Of a DNA stretch of 64,000 bases, positions 48,349 to 61,030 are shown piece after piece. Positions within the stretch are counted from its first letter, which is position 1; every line of letters begins with the position of its first letter. Source of the DNA: Punica granatum (Eukaryota; Streptophyta; Magnoliopsida; Myrtales; Lythraceae); the NCBI RefSeq assembly GCF_007655135.1, contig NC_045131.1:2170001-2234000 (forward strand), written 5' to 3'. Both the position numbers and the translations under genes were made by a program. The notes beneath the pieces are model-generated. The model was not told the origin of the DNA. It searched no databases and was given only the letters and a program-made list of their open reading frames with translations.

Positions 48349-51300
48349 ATAAAAGGGGGATTCTTTTTGTTTTTTTTTTAATATTCAACATTCAATACAC
48401 TTTGGAGTTTGAAACCTTAAGATTACTAATCTTAGAAAAATAATCTTTAATAGTAATAACCATATAGAAAAAGAACAAAATGAAGCAAAAGGAGGGACCA
48501 GTCCAGAGGATATATCACATAAAATCGAAAAACATATCTAAGTGCCCCCACAAACACAATTGTTAATGCAAATATCTGAAAAGAAAACAAAAAAAAGAAA
48601 AAAAAAAGGGAAAAGATGCCTTTGGGTTGGGCTGGGAGTGGTCCAAGCAACCTCTCCCTCGTCGGTTTCAGACGACAATAATCACGTACCCATCAGAGCT
48701 TTTAAAGGGGGTTCAAAGAGAGTTGGCTCCACATACTTATGTTGACATGTTGAAAGGGTCTGTCATGTAACATGTTCAAAGCCAAGCCCCCATCGTGGTC
48801 ATTATCGATTGTACATTACACTCGGTCTGCCTCTCATACATCCATTTCCTTTTCTTAATAATTAATCAACAATTAATTATTCCGATCTATGGACATGTAA
48901 CGCTCACAAAGTTATATATCATCAATTGAGATCCGACATAAAGTACATGCCATGATAGATTTGATAGGCATATCTGACCCGAATCCGATTTTAATGTTTG
49001 AAAGTTTAGTATATATATTTTTCAAATAATATGCCCTCGCTATTATTTATCTATCTATTTATTCATTTATTTTTGTTTCAGGGATAGAAAGGGATATAAG
49101 GTGGGGCTGTCTCATGTGCTTATCTTCATCTTCCCATCACTTGCATACATATATGAAGGCATGTGTTATTTCGCTTTTTTTTATTATTATTATTATCTTA
49201 CTTAGCATCCACATTCTTCCTTTGTGTTCTTTTCTGCTGAGAAAAATATCTCATTCCAAAGCATTTTAATTATGAACTTTGGAGCTGAGAATGTGCGGTC
49301 ACATGTGATGAAAGAACCAACACAAGAATGAATGTCTCTCAAGCTCATCTCTCTCTCTCTCTCTCTCTCTCTATACATGCATCTAGGGTTCAAACAGGGG
49401 CTTTAATCTTTACGGTTATATATTATTATAGCAGTAAGTCATCATTTGCAATTCGAAATTAATCAAGAGCAGGAATTAATTAGACTGACACGGTGCTTTA
49501 GAATCATTGCAACTCGATGATGATTCTATATATATACAGACTATTAATTAGTAACAACAAATGCGCCCAATTTCCGAAAATTAATGGAGAACCCCTAATC
49601 ATAGATTATTGCATGCATATATAATTTCTTTCTGATACGCCTATTGAATTCTGATTTCAGTATGTCAATGAGCTTTTAAAATCCACATATTCCCCATATA
49701 TGAATATGCCAAACTTCAATCACCCAACAAATCACTCTACCTTAATTAAAGAAGAGGATATTCAATCATCAATATGAATGGTATTTGCTTTCAACTCTTG
49801 GCCGAATAGGGTAACCATCAATAAGGTTATTAAAAGCTTGAAAATCTTTCAACAAAAAAAAGAAGAAAAATACTCCCGAGAATCATCCCATTCTACACGA
49901 TTAAAGCTTGTCATATATTGTAGAGTTGTGAAGTCTTGATTAGATTTCATTTCATTTCATTTACTAAGTTTCATTTAGTACGTCCGATGAAAATGCCAAA
50001 GACTAAGACAAAAAGGGAGACAATAAGGGCAGATCAATCATTGGGGCCCATGACAGTGGCTGTGTGAGAGGAAGAGGAAAAGCGTTGGGCAGGAGATGAG
50101 TTCATACGCTTGAGAGGCAGCGTCCCTTTCGGGCCACCTAATGGCAAAAGAGAGGTGTGGAACGAACAGATAGCGACCCTTCCCTTACTCCCACCACCCC
50201 TTTTTATTATTCAGACATGCCATATTCAACCCCGGCCCAACACCGTACCGGAAGCAACAACCTAGCTAGTAGTAAGAAGGGAAAATTAATTCTGCAGTTG
50301 GCCCAGTCTTCTTGGATTGGACCGACAAAGCTGATGAACGGTAGCTAATGATCGCCGTCATTGGGGTGGTATATATGTAATCGGCACTGTCCAAGATTTT
50401 TTGCTATTCCTCCAGCCAACTATATTTATGCTGTTGTTAGTGCATGGGATCAATTAGCTACAACCAAAGGCAGCAATATTAATTTAACATGACGTAACCT
50501 GTCTAATTTACTCAGTATGTCGACATATGATGATGAACCCATATATATATATATATATAAATATATACGCATGTTGCATGCAATTACTACACAAAGTTTT
50601 GCCCATTTGCTTATTATCCAGTTACTCAAACGACTGTATGAGCGTTTGCCACTCCATAACAATGACATAAGAAAATACTGACCACCCCCAAAACCAGAAA
50701 ATTGTTTATCATGCATATTTGGATGTTAATTCGAGGGTCAATGTAAAAGATTAATTTGTTACATCATTCTGACCCAACCAAGAAAAAAGAAGAGTATATG
50801 TTTGATGGGGTTTCGGTTGAGAAATGGAATAGTCATGGGTTCTGAGAATATATATATAAGGCAAACACTGGGATGTCGTGAGCATCATGGCAATGTGATG
50901 ATCTAAAGCTGTCAAATCTGACGAATACTTCCTTGGACAGTTCCAATATTTAATGCAAAAGCGGTGCGAGAGTGAGCCTACCGCAACTTCTGCTAATTGT
51001 TCTTCGAGGAATTTAAAGATGTGGGCTCGACAAACTAACTATATATATCTTTCGTTAAATTCAAAATGAGAACAACATACTTAGATCGACCAATTGTCCC
51101 CGAGCTTATACGTTAAATCAATCTAAATCCGCTGTATTGGAGTCCACGAAGTTCAAAATACAGAAGCTATGTTCACATATACCTTTCCTTTTTACCTACT
51201 CTAGACTTAGACAAGGCATCCATGGTCGATGTACCACATAAAAAAATTGCCAAAGGAGGTGCCAAATAGTGAAGATTAATCACCTTCGTTTGTATTATTC

Positions 51301-52497
51301 TTGACTTAAGGTTTTCAATTTGTTCAACTTAGTCAGAAGAAGAAAAATATGATAAAAAAATCGAATCGTAGCTGCTTTTCCTGTCAACTGGGTGAGTCCG
51401 AGAATTTAAAGTTGGATATCAAATTGGGCATGCTATGTCAACAGCTATGCGAAAGTAATTCGGGAAAACAACAAACCAGAAGCCAAGGCAGCATATCTTG
51501 CCAATTAAAGGAGCATTTGTTTCGAAAGTAGAAACATCAAGCAGAAACAAGGTTTAAACAGAAATGGGTACTGAAGGTTGTTAGATGATTTAAACCAAAT
51601 GGGGTTCGCTTCTTACGGGACCATTTTTACGTAAATGAGTCCCACCTACCACTGCATTTCGGAAATCTTATCGATGATCTTCTTTTGCATAGAAATGCAG
51701 TCAATAATTCTCATACAATTATGGATGAGATCAGTCACCGTCATTTGTTAAGTACGGTAGGAGGCTAACTTCATCTTGCCAATCTAGTTATAACGTGCAT
51801 GTATCATTGTAAATCAAGCTCCATACAACAGTGTCTTGGTTTAGGAACATTGAACCCATTCTCTGCAGGGTCCGGCCAATTCCAATCAAAGAGACGTTAC
51901 TCTTCCATAACCTGAGCCGTTTGATGATGCATCAAGCGGACAAAAAACAGTAGCTACATATGCACCAGATCCATAAATGCAATAGGACACGTTAGAAAAT
52001 GCCGCTCTTTCCTAGACATGAAGCGTCATGTCTTGGCATGAGATGTGGCCACATCACCGGGCCGACTAAACATCGTAAAACTCTCTCATGTATACATCAG
52101 GTAATTTCTTTCTTCTTCTATATATCCTCCCCTTTTGAGAGGCATAAGTGGTGAGTGAGAGCAGTTGAATTGAACCCTTGCACTATCTACGCACCCAATA
52201 CGATGGTCCCCGCCCGAAAATCACAATCTCTGCGACTGTGACTTTAATGGCAAAGAGTGCTTGCATGAATGAAGGGTTGTTGTTGAAGAGTTAGGAGATG
52301 TGGGCTTGAGGGCATGTTAGAGGGGGTGAGGGGGCCCACTTTTCATCAGATAAATTGAGTGCAATCTATCAAAGCCGGGGTACTTCCATTAAAAAACAAA
52401 AACCCTCCCACAATCATCAATTAATATGCGCAGATGGGGCTGATAAATGGCAAAACCCAAGAAAAATATGCTTGGTAAAAGGGGAGAAAGAGTGGAT

Positions 52498-52498
<1 letters not shown>
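48349..52498. other. Intergenic region, no gene recognised
   Basis: AT-rich, with a (TC)n microsatellite at 49347-49372, TA tracts near 50540-50560 and many GCATGC/ATGCAT words. Open frames are short and lack domains. An incomplete match to a miR399-like seed at 51248 was examined and rejected. Confidence 0.45.
49347..49372. repeat. (TC)n microsatellite
   Basis: A pure CT dinucleotide tract of about 26 bases in intergenic DNA. Confidence 0.9.

Positions 52499-52533
<35 letters not shown>
52499..52533. repeat. 35-base poly-C homopolymer
   Basis: An uninterrupted run of 35 C residues followed by TCCC. The opposite strand is poly-G, a strong G-quadruplex former. Its exact length is also the kind of thing sequencing gets wrong. 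Confidence 0.9.
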
Positions 52534-52536
<3 letters not shown>

Positions 52537-55500
52537 CTTAAAACCCAAGAAAAGTTATGTTTTAATTCATATTGTTTATGATATGAAATATGTATTAGCT
52601 GGCAGATAATTGATATTTCACTATATTATCACTGAGGACGTTCGATAGTAGAAAGTGAATAAAAGGTTCTCATGAGAATTTCCCTGCAGATTAACCGGGA
52701 CCACCGGTCACTTTCGGCGTAATGGCCTTATTGGGATGGATGCAAAGAAAAGGGTAATCGAGTTATGAGCAGCTGAGCATCTGGGGATAGGAATAATAGC
52801 AAAACGAGTCAAGCATGCAAGGTGAGAGCAGAACTTTTGAGCAGAGAGCACTCCCAAAATGTATCATTAAATTACTATTTACGATACGTAAAAAAAACCA
52901 CAGAGAAAACACAGACAACCTCTAATAGCAACAAACAAATCAATCCTCGGTTTCTCATCATCAGCTTTCTACCAATCTGTCAACTGTTTGTACCTTAAAA
53001 AAAATTGAATAGAAGGAACTTTTTGAGCTAAACGAACGGTTAAGTTAGGGAAAAAGAATAAAAAAAAAAAAACAAAAGGATGGATGATGGGTTTGGGTAG
53101 AGATTTTTGAAAGTAGTGAAAGCTGATGGAAAATAAAAGGCTCCCAGGATACGTCCCCCACTACTTTGTATCCCGCATCATTGTTTTAAGTTCAACGTAT
53201 GTTATTATTATTCTCACTTAGTATACCCATCTTCTGGTTTTCAAACTCCACATCAATGATATATGGAGGATGGCCGGTCACTTATACGAAACCGATAGTC
53301 TATAATTAAACCATGCATGAAGATGTACATAGCTTTTGGCCGTTCACTAAATTAACTTGTCGTCAGTATTAGATCTAATCATATGGTCAATTATTTTATC
53401 ATTCATGATTTACTTCACGCTAGTAACTTCACTTAATTCAAGCATTAATATCGTATATCCATCTAGTTCTCTAGCTTCTTTGCTGAGCCCTAGGATGCTA
53501 TACTCCTTTTCTTATATGCATAAAATCTCATCACGATATTAATTTTTCTTTTATTTTGTTAAGTCCTCAACAGCATACATATATAGCATCCCGGATTTCA
53601 CCTTTACCCTAATATCTAATTATCTTATATTGCTACAGTAAGAGTTGAGATCAAAAAGGGCGCCGGCGATTACCCCTTAGTGGGCCATTCCGGCTCGATT
53701 GGATTAGTTGAGGCCTAATTGTGCTTCCGAATACCAGGTTTCACACCGAAAAAATGGGGGCAGCGAGTATATATGCAACGCACTGTACACAAACAGACAT
53801 ATATTATGTGTAGCCATGTAGGAAAAGGCTGAGATGAACTGCATGCTGTTTTCTAGCCCAGAAGAAGAATGAGCCAGTGGATAGGTGGGCGAGATGAGAT
53901 CAGTGAGATGATTGCTTCACTTCGATCCATTCGTGTATTAGTTTCTCTCCTCTTTTTTATTTTTTTATGGCACATAAACTGCAACGTTAAGGGACCACAT
54001 CATTTCTGCAAGTGTTCCTGCAACCCACATAAAACAGCCAACAGCTATTAAAGCATCAGTAAACCAACTATATGAACTTGCATTGTACCCTCCCCCTGGT
54101 CCTGGAGAGAGAATATGCGAGAAGAGGAGAAGAGTAAGAGAGACAGAACAACAAAGAAGTCAGGGTCATTTCCCTCTCATCAGTAATGAAATCTCGCTAT
54201 GCAAACTCAAATATGTGGCGCTGATTGATTCGAATTGGATAAGCACCGCTATATACATAAGATATCAAGATTACAGTTCAAGAGCAAGAAGACTAATTAA
54301 CGATCATGTAATGCACATACAATTTACATACGCAATGGTGGGGCCTGACTTGAATCGAATATGTTTCATAATTACAGGCTGGGAGTATTAGTATTATTCC
54401 AAAAGAACATGTCATGATATAAACTATATAGGATGGAGCTGGAAAAGAAAGGACGGATGCAACTTCACTCTCCATTGTACTGTCTCATATATAGCTAATG
54501 TGGGAACTTTTTGGACACTTTCATATACAGTTCATAAACCACAAAAGCTTGGTGCATATGTAGATTCAACTTTAACATGTTCCTTTCATTCGGCGGAACA
54601 TGCAGGAGAATAATATTGATCTGTCATAGTTTATGTTCTATGTTCTCTAAGTTTCGGATAAGTTTCATTGCAACATGTACCATAATATATATATATATAT
54701 ATGTATACATATCGTGTGCTCTAAAATAGAAAAAATTATCTCCATGACTGCCGAAGTTGAAACTGAAACAACTTTAGTTGCAGCAAAACAAACATTGAGC
54801 AAGGAAGAAGGTTGTCAATCTATGGAGGGGAGAAATTTATTAGCAGGATGAAAAGAATAAGAGAGGAGGAAGAAATAAAAGCTGCCAACAAGTTATCTTC
54901 AACCCATCATGCATCAATCGAAATTGTCTCTCTTCCATTTATTCTTCTTAAATATTAATTAAGCAAAAATAGATTGGTTTACTATATCAACAATTATGGC
55001 ACGATAGTTTAATTTTCTACCCAAAAATAGAAAATTTATTATATGATTGTGTGTTTAGCATATTGATGTAAAATTATTTATTCTATATAACCCCCATCAA
55101 GGAAGAGAGGGGGAAGGATAGATATGACTGACATTCATCGAGACTTCCCGAATCCCAATCACCTATATATATTTACCAATATGTTTATACGTATTGTTTT
55201 TCACAAAAGACAATCGAAATATAAATGTAAGGTTAAATCGAATTGATTATTAAAGCAATAAGAGAGAACATAATGAATATAGAAAATGTTGGTAGATGTG
55301 AGTGAATTTAAATATCCAAGATACTTGTATGAAGTAATGTAAGGGACTATTTTATGACCATTTAGATCATATGTAATTTTTTTGAAAGTCACTCAACTCT
55401 ATCATCTTGCCCTGCAAACAATATTAATCAGGCGATGCTTAACAATGGGAGTTTTTCTTTTTCAACATCTATGACTTTCACTACATTTCGATGCATGATG

Positions 55501-56169
55501 GTCGATGCTTATGCAAAAAAATGACAAACCAAGATGACCCTAATTATATAATTAACTTTTACAAATTAATATTAGATTCAAAACATGTGTAGCATTTGCA
55601 CGATATCTAGCTACCATATATGACTATCAACAATGTTTTGAGGTTAGAAGATTTATATATTTAAAGATTGGTCATTATGATAAAACTTGTTGGCCAAAAG
55701 CTTCAAACTGGTGATCCATATCAGAGCATGGATCGACTGCTGTAGCTTGATGAAATCACTTATTCCAAAAGAAGAATTCTTCAAGATCATTACGAAACAA
55801 ACATTACTTGCGATATAGAGAAATACTTATAAGCAAAAACAAGAAATTAATGGTAAGAAAAAGAGAGATACAATTGACAGGACCAAATTATATCTAGTAG
55901 GTTTAAGTATTGATAGTGTACCATATGTCAATTTCACCAAACCAATTTTGATAGCAAATTAAAGCCATGTGAAACCCCATTGCTTGGATGTTGCTGGTGC
56001 AAAGCTTCATATAATTAAGTTCACTAGGAGAAGTTATTATCCAAATTTAATGTCATTATTTAATGGCAGAAGATTCAAATGAATCTTGTTAAATACTACT
56101 AATCACATCCCTAGCAAAAAAATAGGCAAAAAAAAAATTGGATTATACACATGCAACTAGAACTTAAAA
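52534..56169. other. Intergenic region, no gene recognised
   Basis: AT-rich DNA with TA microsatellites (for example about 54686-54702). No open frame carries a recognisable motif, and no RNA gene was identified. Confidence 0.45.
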
Positions 56170-56422
56170 GCCTGTTTGATTTCAAAGTTAAATTTCAAAA
56201 TTTTAACTTTAACTTTAACTCAACACACTACATAACAAAACACACTCTTCCCAAGTCAAAAAGGTGGGTCTCATAGATTATAAAACATACAATCCCATTA
56301 TAATCAATTATCTATACAATCATAACAGGTAGAGTCCACAACGGCTAATTTTTATTTGTCATTTTCTACAATCCAAATCACATTTACAAATTCAAAACTT
56401 TAACTCTGAAGTCAAACGGATT
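56170..56422. mobile_element. hAT-like MITE (about 253 bp)
   Basis: The left end GCCTGTTTGATTTCAAAGTTAAA and the right end (reverse complement) TCCGTTTGACTTCAGAGTTAAA form a ~22-bp imperfect TIR continuing into TTTGAATTTGT-like sequence. Non-coding and AT-rich. CCTGTTTG-type ends resemble the element at 8514-8762. Confidence 0.6.
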
Positions 56423-57590
56423 GTAAATATGTGGGGAGTTTTATCAAGCCATGCATTTCATATTAAATTTGGATGCAACCTCAATAAGAAGACACCTAAT
56501 AATAATGTACACCGGTTACTGATAAAGAAAAATATTAATCGTGTCCCTCAAATATTAGGGTGACCTGCATATAATTTACTATTTAAGCATGTGATAAAGT
56601 ATTGTTTTTTTACTAGCAATTTGCCTCCTTACTCAGTAAAACAACTTATATTATGTGAGATGTTTTATATTCAAAATAATATGTTAACTACTTAATAACA
56701 AGTTTTCTTACTAGATAGTAATTATATATATTAGACGTATAAGAGTTTGTTTAATAGATAATATATTGTTAATTTATTGGGTTAATACATGAATTTTATA
56801 AATTTAATTCTTGATTTATTTCATGCCCGAATTAAAAGTATAAATGATTAATAAAACCAATAAAACGACGACAACTAAATAGGAAAAGAGGAAAAATAAT
56901 GTTAATGAAGAGAGGGATGAGAGTGAAGAGCAAATAGGAATTGTGAGATAAGTGGAAACAAGAGTCCATGGGTAGTTACTTTTGATATTTTATTATTTCA
57001 TTATTCATCTAATGATTGTTATAAATCCAAACATATGGAGTAAGATAATATCAGTAACATATAAGTAATATATATATATATATATATTGCTCCTAAAAAC
57101 ATAAAATCAAGTTTTAAAAGCCTCCTCAAATTAGCATCACATTTTAACTTTTCTTTGATTTTTTTATTTTTTTATTCTTATGAATCCTATTTTTTGAATT
57201 GCTTAGACCAAAAAGAAGTCCAATTTTGTTTTCCCTTCTTTTCCACCCTTCTTTTGTCTATCATTATTATTATTATTGAGATCTGACATGAAATATTTTT
57301 TCTTTCATTCAAGGACCAGAACTTGTGGCCTTGTCAGCTATCACTCTAATAATATGGGTCAGCCCCCTACAGCCCATTGATCATACCGTCCCCTTCCAAG
57401 GATGGTCCTACTGCACCACCCACACCTCTCTAAGTCCTAACCCAAATCTCTCTCTCCGCATAATAATAATAATAATAAACCCAACCTTCGTTCACCCCTT
57501 CTCGCTTCCTCTCCCATTTTCCTTCCTTCCTTCCCGTCTTTCCTCTCCAAAGGTGGCCTTTTTGCACCCACCTCTGCACTATACACACAG
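56423..57590. other. Intergenic region upstream of the ZFP8-like gene
   Basis: AT-rich at first, with a TA tract at about 57070-57087, becoming CT-rich toward the gene (about 57420-57560), as in many plant promoters. A CTATACAC element near 57580 is a weak TATA candidate, followed by a GA tract in the probable leader (57591-57608). Confidence 0.4.
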
Positions 57591-57677
57591 AGAGAGAGAG
57601 AGAGAGGGAGACTGACTCTCCAAAAGCTTGACGTTCTCCCTCAGCAAAGGAGAGAGAGAGGCCTCACTCTTCTTCCG

Positions 57678-58451
57678 ATGGACAAGACTGAGAGAGAGAC
57701 TCGCGACTTCATGAACGTTGAGTCTTTCTCTCAGCTGCCCTTCATCCGCCCGGCGCCTGTCAAAGAGAAGGGTATCAAACTCTTCGGTATAGAATTCGGT
57801 GCTGATGGTGCTGCCCCAAGCGCCTCCGACGAGCCCGACCAAACAAAGGTGGAGAACATGAACTTGAGCGAGGAAGTCAAGGATGTCAACAATACCGAGA
57901 ATGGAGAGAGCGCGCGTAGGTTCGAATGCCATTACTGCTGTAGAAACTTCCCCACCTCGCAGGCACTGGGAGGACACCAAAACGCGCACAAGAGAGAGCG
58001 CCAGCACGCAAAGAGGGCTCACCTCCAGTCGGCCATGGTCCATGGCAGCCTCTCCGACGCCCACGTATACGGTTTCATGAATTACAGGCTCGGCTCCGCC
58101 GCTACCAGCCCTTCACCTATGACTAATTATCCCACATGGAACACTAACAGCGGCAGTAACAGCAGGTTCTACGGGAGCCACGGGTCTTTCTCTCATCAAC
58201 AGCCGATCAATGGGAGCCCTCTGGCCCTATGGCGGATCCCATCCTCCATCCAAACTAACCCTGCTACCATTAGTCGTGACCGTTCGTCGCTCCACCCCTT
58301 GCCATTGTTTGCAGGAGACGATTTGATGAAGCCATCATCAGTACAGGCTGCTAGTAACGGTAACAGCTGTGACACTTCTTCCCAAGGCAGGTATGTCTAC
58401 GACGCAAAGCCAAGCATGCAAGACCATGTGAGCTTGGATCTTCATCTGTAG
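57678..58451 (+). CDS. ZFP8: C2H2 zinc-finger protein of the ZFP8/GIS2 type, 257 aa
   Basis: Intronless. The N-terminal RETRDFMNVESFSQLPFIRP block and KEKGIKLFGIEF box are distinctive of Arabidopsis ZFP8 and its relatives GIS and GIS2. A single C2H2 finger lies at residues 84-104 (C84-x2-C87-x12-H100-x3-H104) with the plant QALGGH signature, followed by a basic KRERQHAKR segment. The middle is Ser/Asn-rich with a conserved INGSPLALWR box. The C-terminus SLDLHL is an EAR-like repressor motif. ZFP8, GIS and GIS2 act in gibberellin and cytokinin control of trichome initiation, so this is a nuclear regulator of epidermal cell fate by family inference. The local gene order resembles the Arabidopsis GIS2 neighbourhood, so it may be a GIS2/ZFP8 co-orthologue. 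The start is the first ATG after a GA-rich leader. Confidence 0.9.
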   Translation: MDKTERETRDFMNVESFSQLPFIRPAPVKEKGIKLFGIEFGADGAAPSASDEPDQTKVENMNLSEEVKDVNNTENGESARRFECHYCCRNFPTSQALGGHQNAHKRERQHAKRAHLQSAMVHGSLSDAHVYGFMNYRLGSAATSPSPMTNYPTWNTNSGSNSRFYGSHGSFSHQQPINGSPLALWRIPSSIQTNPATISRDRSSLHPLPLFAGDDLMKPSSVQAASNGNSCDTSSQGRYVYDAKPSMQDHVSLDLHL

Positions 58452-59427
58452 CTGTTCCCTTGACAACTCCCCCCCTCCCCTTCCAATTAAATAGATTTAA
58501 TTTCTTTTTTTTAAAGATTTTTCTCATAAGCGTATGTGCTGCAGCCGGTTTCTTAATTAATTGAGCAAGATGATGAGAAGGGATCCTAATTATTCGGACA
58601 GTCATTGGTTACTGTTAACCATAACCGTCATTAACTTTATTATTATCGATTACCAATTAATTAATTAAATTAAATATGTACATGAAATGATATCTCAGTG
58701 CCTGTTTGATTTTATATTTTGATGTGCACCCCATACGATTTTTATTTGAATGTCAAAAGAGGTGGCTAGCTTCTGATCTCATTGATTGCGAATTGGCCAT
58801 CCTAGCTAGATATATTGGATCGACTATCTGTATTTGTTTCCTCCAACTGATCAGTTTTCTAATTGTGTTAGCTTTTAGCATTAATTAAAAGTAACTCTAA
58901 TTACACATATATCATCGAAATTTCCACCAGGAGTCTTCTTTTCTTGTCTTATAGAATCCTTCACCCGCGTGAAGAATGTATATTTGAGAGTTATCTGCAG
59001 AGAGATCAGATCAGAGGCGAATATGTAGACTTGAACATCTGTCTACACTCACTTCGTACAAGCCCCTCATTTTTTTACAAGTGGCCGGTTCGATAGCGAT
59101 CACTGATTAGACTAGTAGTGCCTCGTTTTGAGAGCAGGGAAAAATTGTGCACATTATATATATATATGTATGTATGTATATATATGAATTGAAGACCTAC
59201 CCTTGGCCATGGAGGGTTTTGAAATTTGTCTCCTCCTCTCAGAGATCCGAAAAGAGAAAGTGATACTTCCATGGCGCTTGCAGGTTAGCATTAAAGACGA
59301 CCCTCATCAAAATCATTTCTCTAAGACATAAATCCATCTTTGGTTATTGAGATGGCACTCGTCAGACTATTATATCTAGATCCTGTCAATCATAATTATG
59401 TGGAATCAGAATTTGATGGTGCATGAA

Positions 59428-59459
<32 letters not shown>

Positions 59460-60355
59460 GAGGGGCATGGGCTTCTAGCAAAAACGTGCCAATCTAACTT
59501 TGAGGATGATGTAATGTAATATTGGAGGTGGAACCCCCTTGTCATGAGACCTGGGAACTAAGTATATAATAATAATAATAAACTATCTAAATTTAATAAA
59601 GGCCGACAAAAATCCTAAGGAGAGAAAGGATCAAACATATGTTTTGGATTAAACAAGATTTCGGATTCTACTCTCATAAATGGTCGAGAAAATCTATGTT
59701 GGGAGATTTTATCTCTCATTAGACTTCTAAATATCAGAATATATATCGATCGAAAAGAAACGAGAAAAATCTCCTTGGTCGGATATTTTATTCCAACCCC
59801 GAGGTTTTTTCACGATGGAAGGACAATAATAGCTAGGAATAGATAATTAACTTTAGGGGAAAATGGGGCTCTGATTGATGATGAAACAATATATATATAT
59901 ATATCTGTGTGTGTGTGTGTTTGCAGCATGTTGGCATGATAAGGTTTTTGGATTGGGTCACTCAACAGATAAAGTCGACACGAGGGGTTACCATAACCAT
60001 GAAGGTCGTCTAATAAGGGCCTTCCTTATAGGAGAGGAAGGGATGGGTCATGTTATTCCTTTTCCACTCCGCGGCCACTGCCAGCTGCTGGGTGTCTACG
60101 TCTTGTCTTTTTGAACAACTTCATTTTTATTTTTTTCATCATTCTGAGGTAGCAAACTAAAGTTTTTTCATTCACAGCTTTAAAACGGCAAGACCAACTC
60201 TCAGGAAAAAGATGTGTCCACCTTTGCACCACAATGGAGAGAGAGAGAGAGAGACAAAGACTTTAAAGTAACATATGAACATGGTAGTTAGACTGACATC
60301 CTTTATTTTTCTCATCTTCTGTACCTCGACTATTATGTCTGCTCTGCTATACATC

Positions 60356-60396
<41 letters not shown>

Positions 60397-60749
60397 GGAG
60401 GGGGGAGGGTGTGAGGAGAAGACAGTCTCTTGTTAGGTGCGTGGGTAATGCGTGTATTGGTGGGTCGGGTTCTTGGAGTTAGCAAAGCTTTTCTCTAAGT
60501 CAGTGAGAAACAACACTCCTCCTAGGCTTAGCTCTAACAAAGAGAAGCAGTAATTAAGGAGACTGAATTATATGACATGATATGATGCAAAATTTTCCTG
60601 TCTAATCTATCTGCTCTTGTGGAATAGCTGCATGTCTGGTATTAATCTTAGATAACACGGGCTTGAGTGGAAGCACATAATTCTTCGAAATGAAAAAATT
60701 GCCGGTTTGACCAGGTCCGGGGCTATTCTCGATTATCCAATGCATGAGT
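58452..60749. other. Intergenic region downstream of the ZFP8-like gene
   Basis: Begins with the likely 3' UTR. Contains several GA microsatellites (about 59434-59457, 60236-60254, 60373-60395), TA tracts (59155-59185, 60358-60374) and a TG tract (59907-59920). No gene recognised. Confidence 0.45.
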
Positions 60750-61030
60750 TGGGCTCGTGTGTCCTTGGTTCCTCTGTTGCGATTCCAACGATAGTAGAAG
60801 ACAATATGAACGAAAAAGCAAAAGGAACACGGAATTGATTACCCAGTTCGTCAGTAATTCTGACTACGTCTGGGGGCGTCGCCAAGCCAGGTATATCACT
60901 ATTTTTGAGTTAGGGTTACAAGAGATATAAACTAATAAATCCTAATTACATCACCAATGGGCCGAATAGTTGGATCGCCGATCTCGACCCGGATTCACAG
61001 TACTTCAGACTCCATAACTCAACATCCTCT
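60750..61030. mobile_element. Decayed retroelement fragment (LTR or SINE type)
   Basis: Contains the ordered words GGAACACGGAATTGATTACCCAGTTCGTCAG, CTGACTACGTCTGGGGGCG and TTAGGGTTACAAGAGATATAAAC. These resemble a segment common in plant LTR/SINE sequences (a wall of 'ACGTGGTTC...CTACGTCC...GGG' followed by a TTACAA box). No matching end or coding region remains. Confidence 0.35.

Noticed and set aside
51248..51268. miR399-like word TGCCAAAGGAG
   Set aside because: Only the first 11 bases match the remembered miR399 sequence, the rest diverges with missing bases, and no complementary star arm was found nearby.
57579..58064. 161-codon minus-strand frame across the ZFP8-like gene
   Set aside because: It is antisense to the C2H2 gene and its translation has no recognisable motif.
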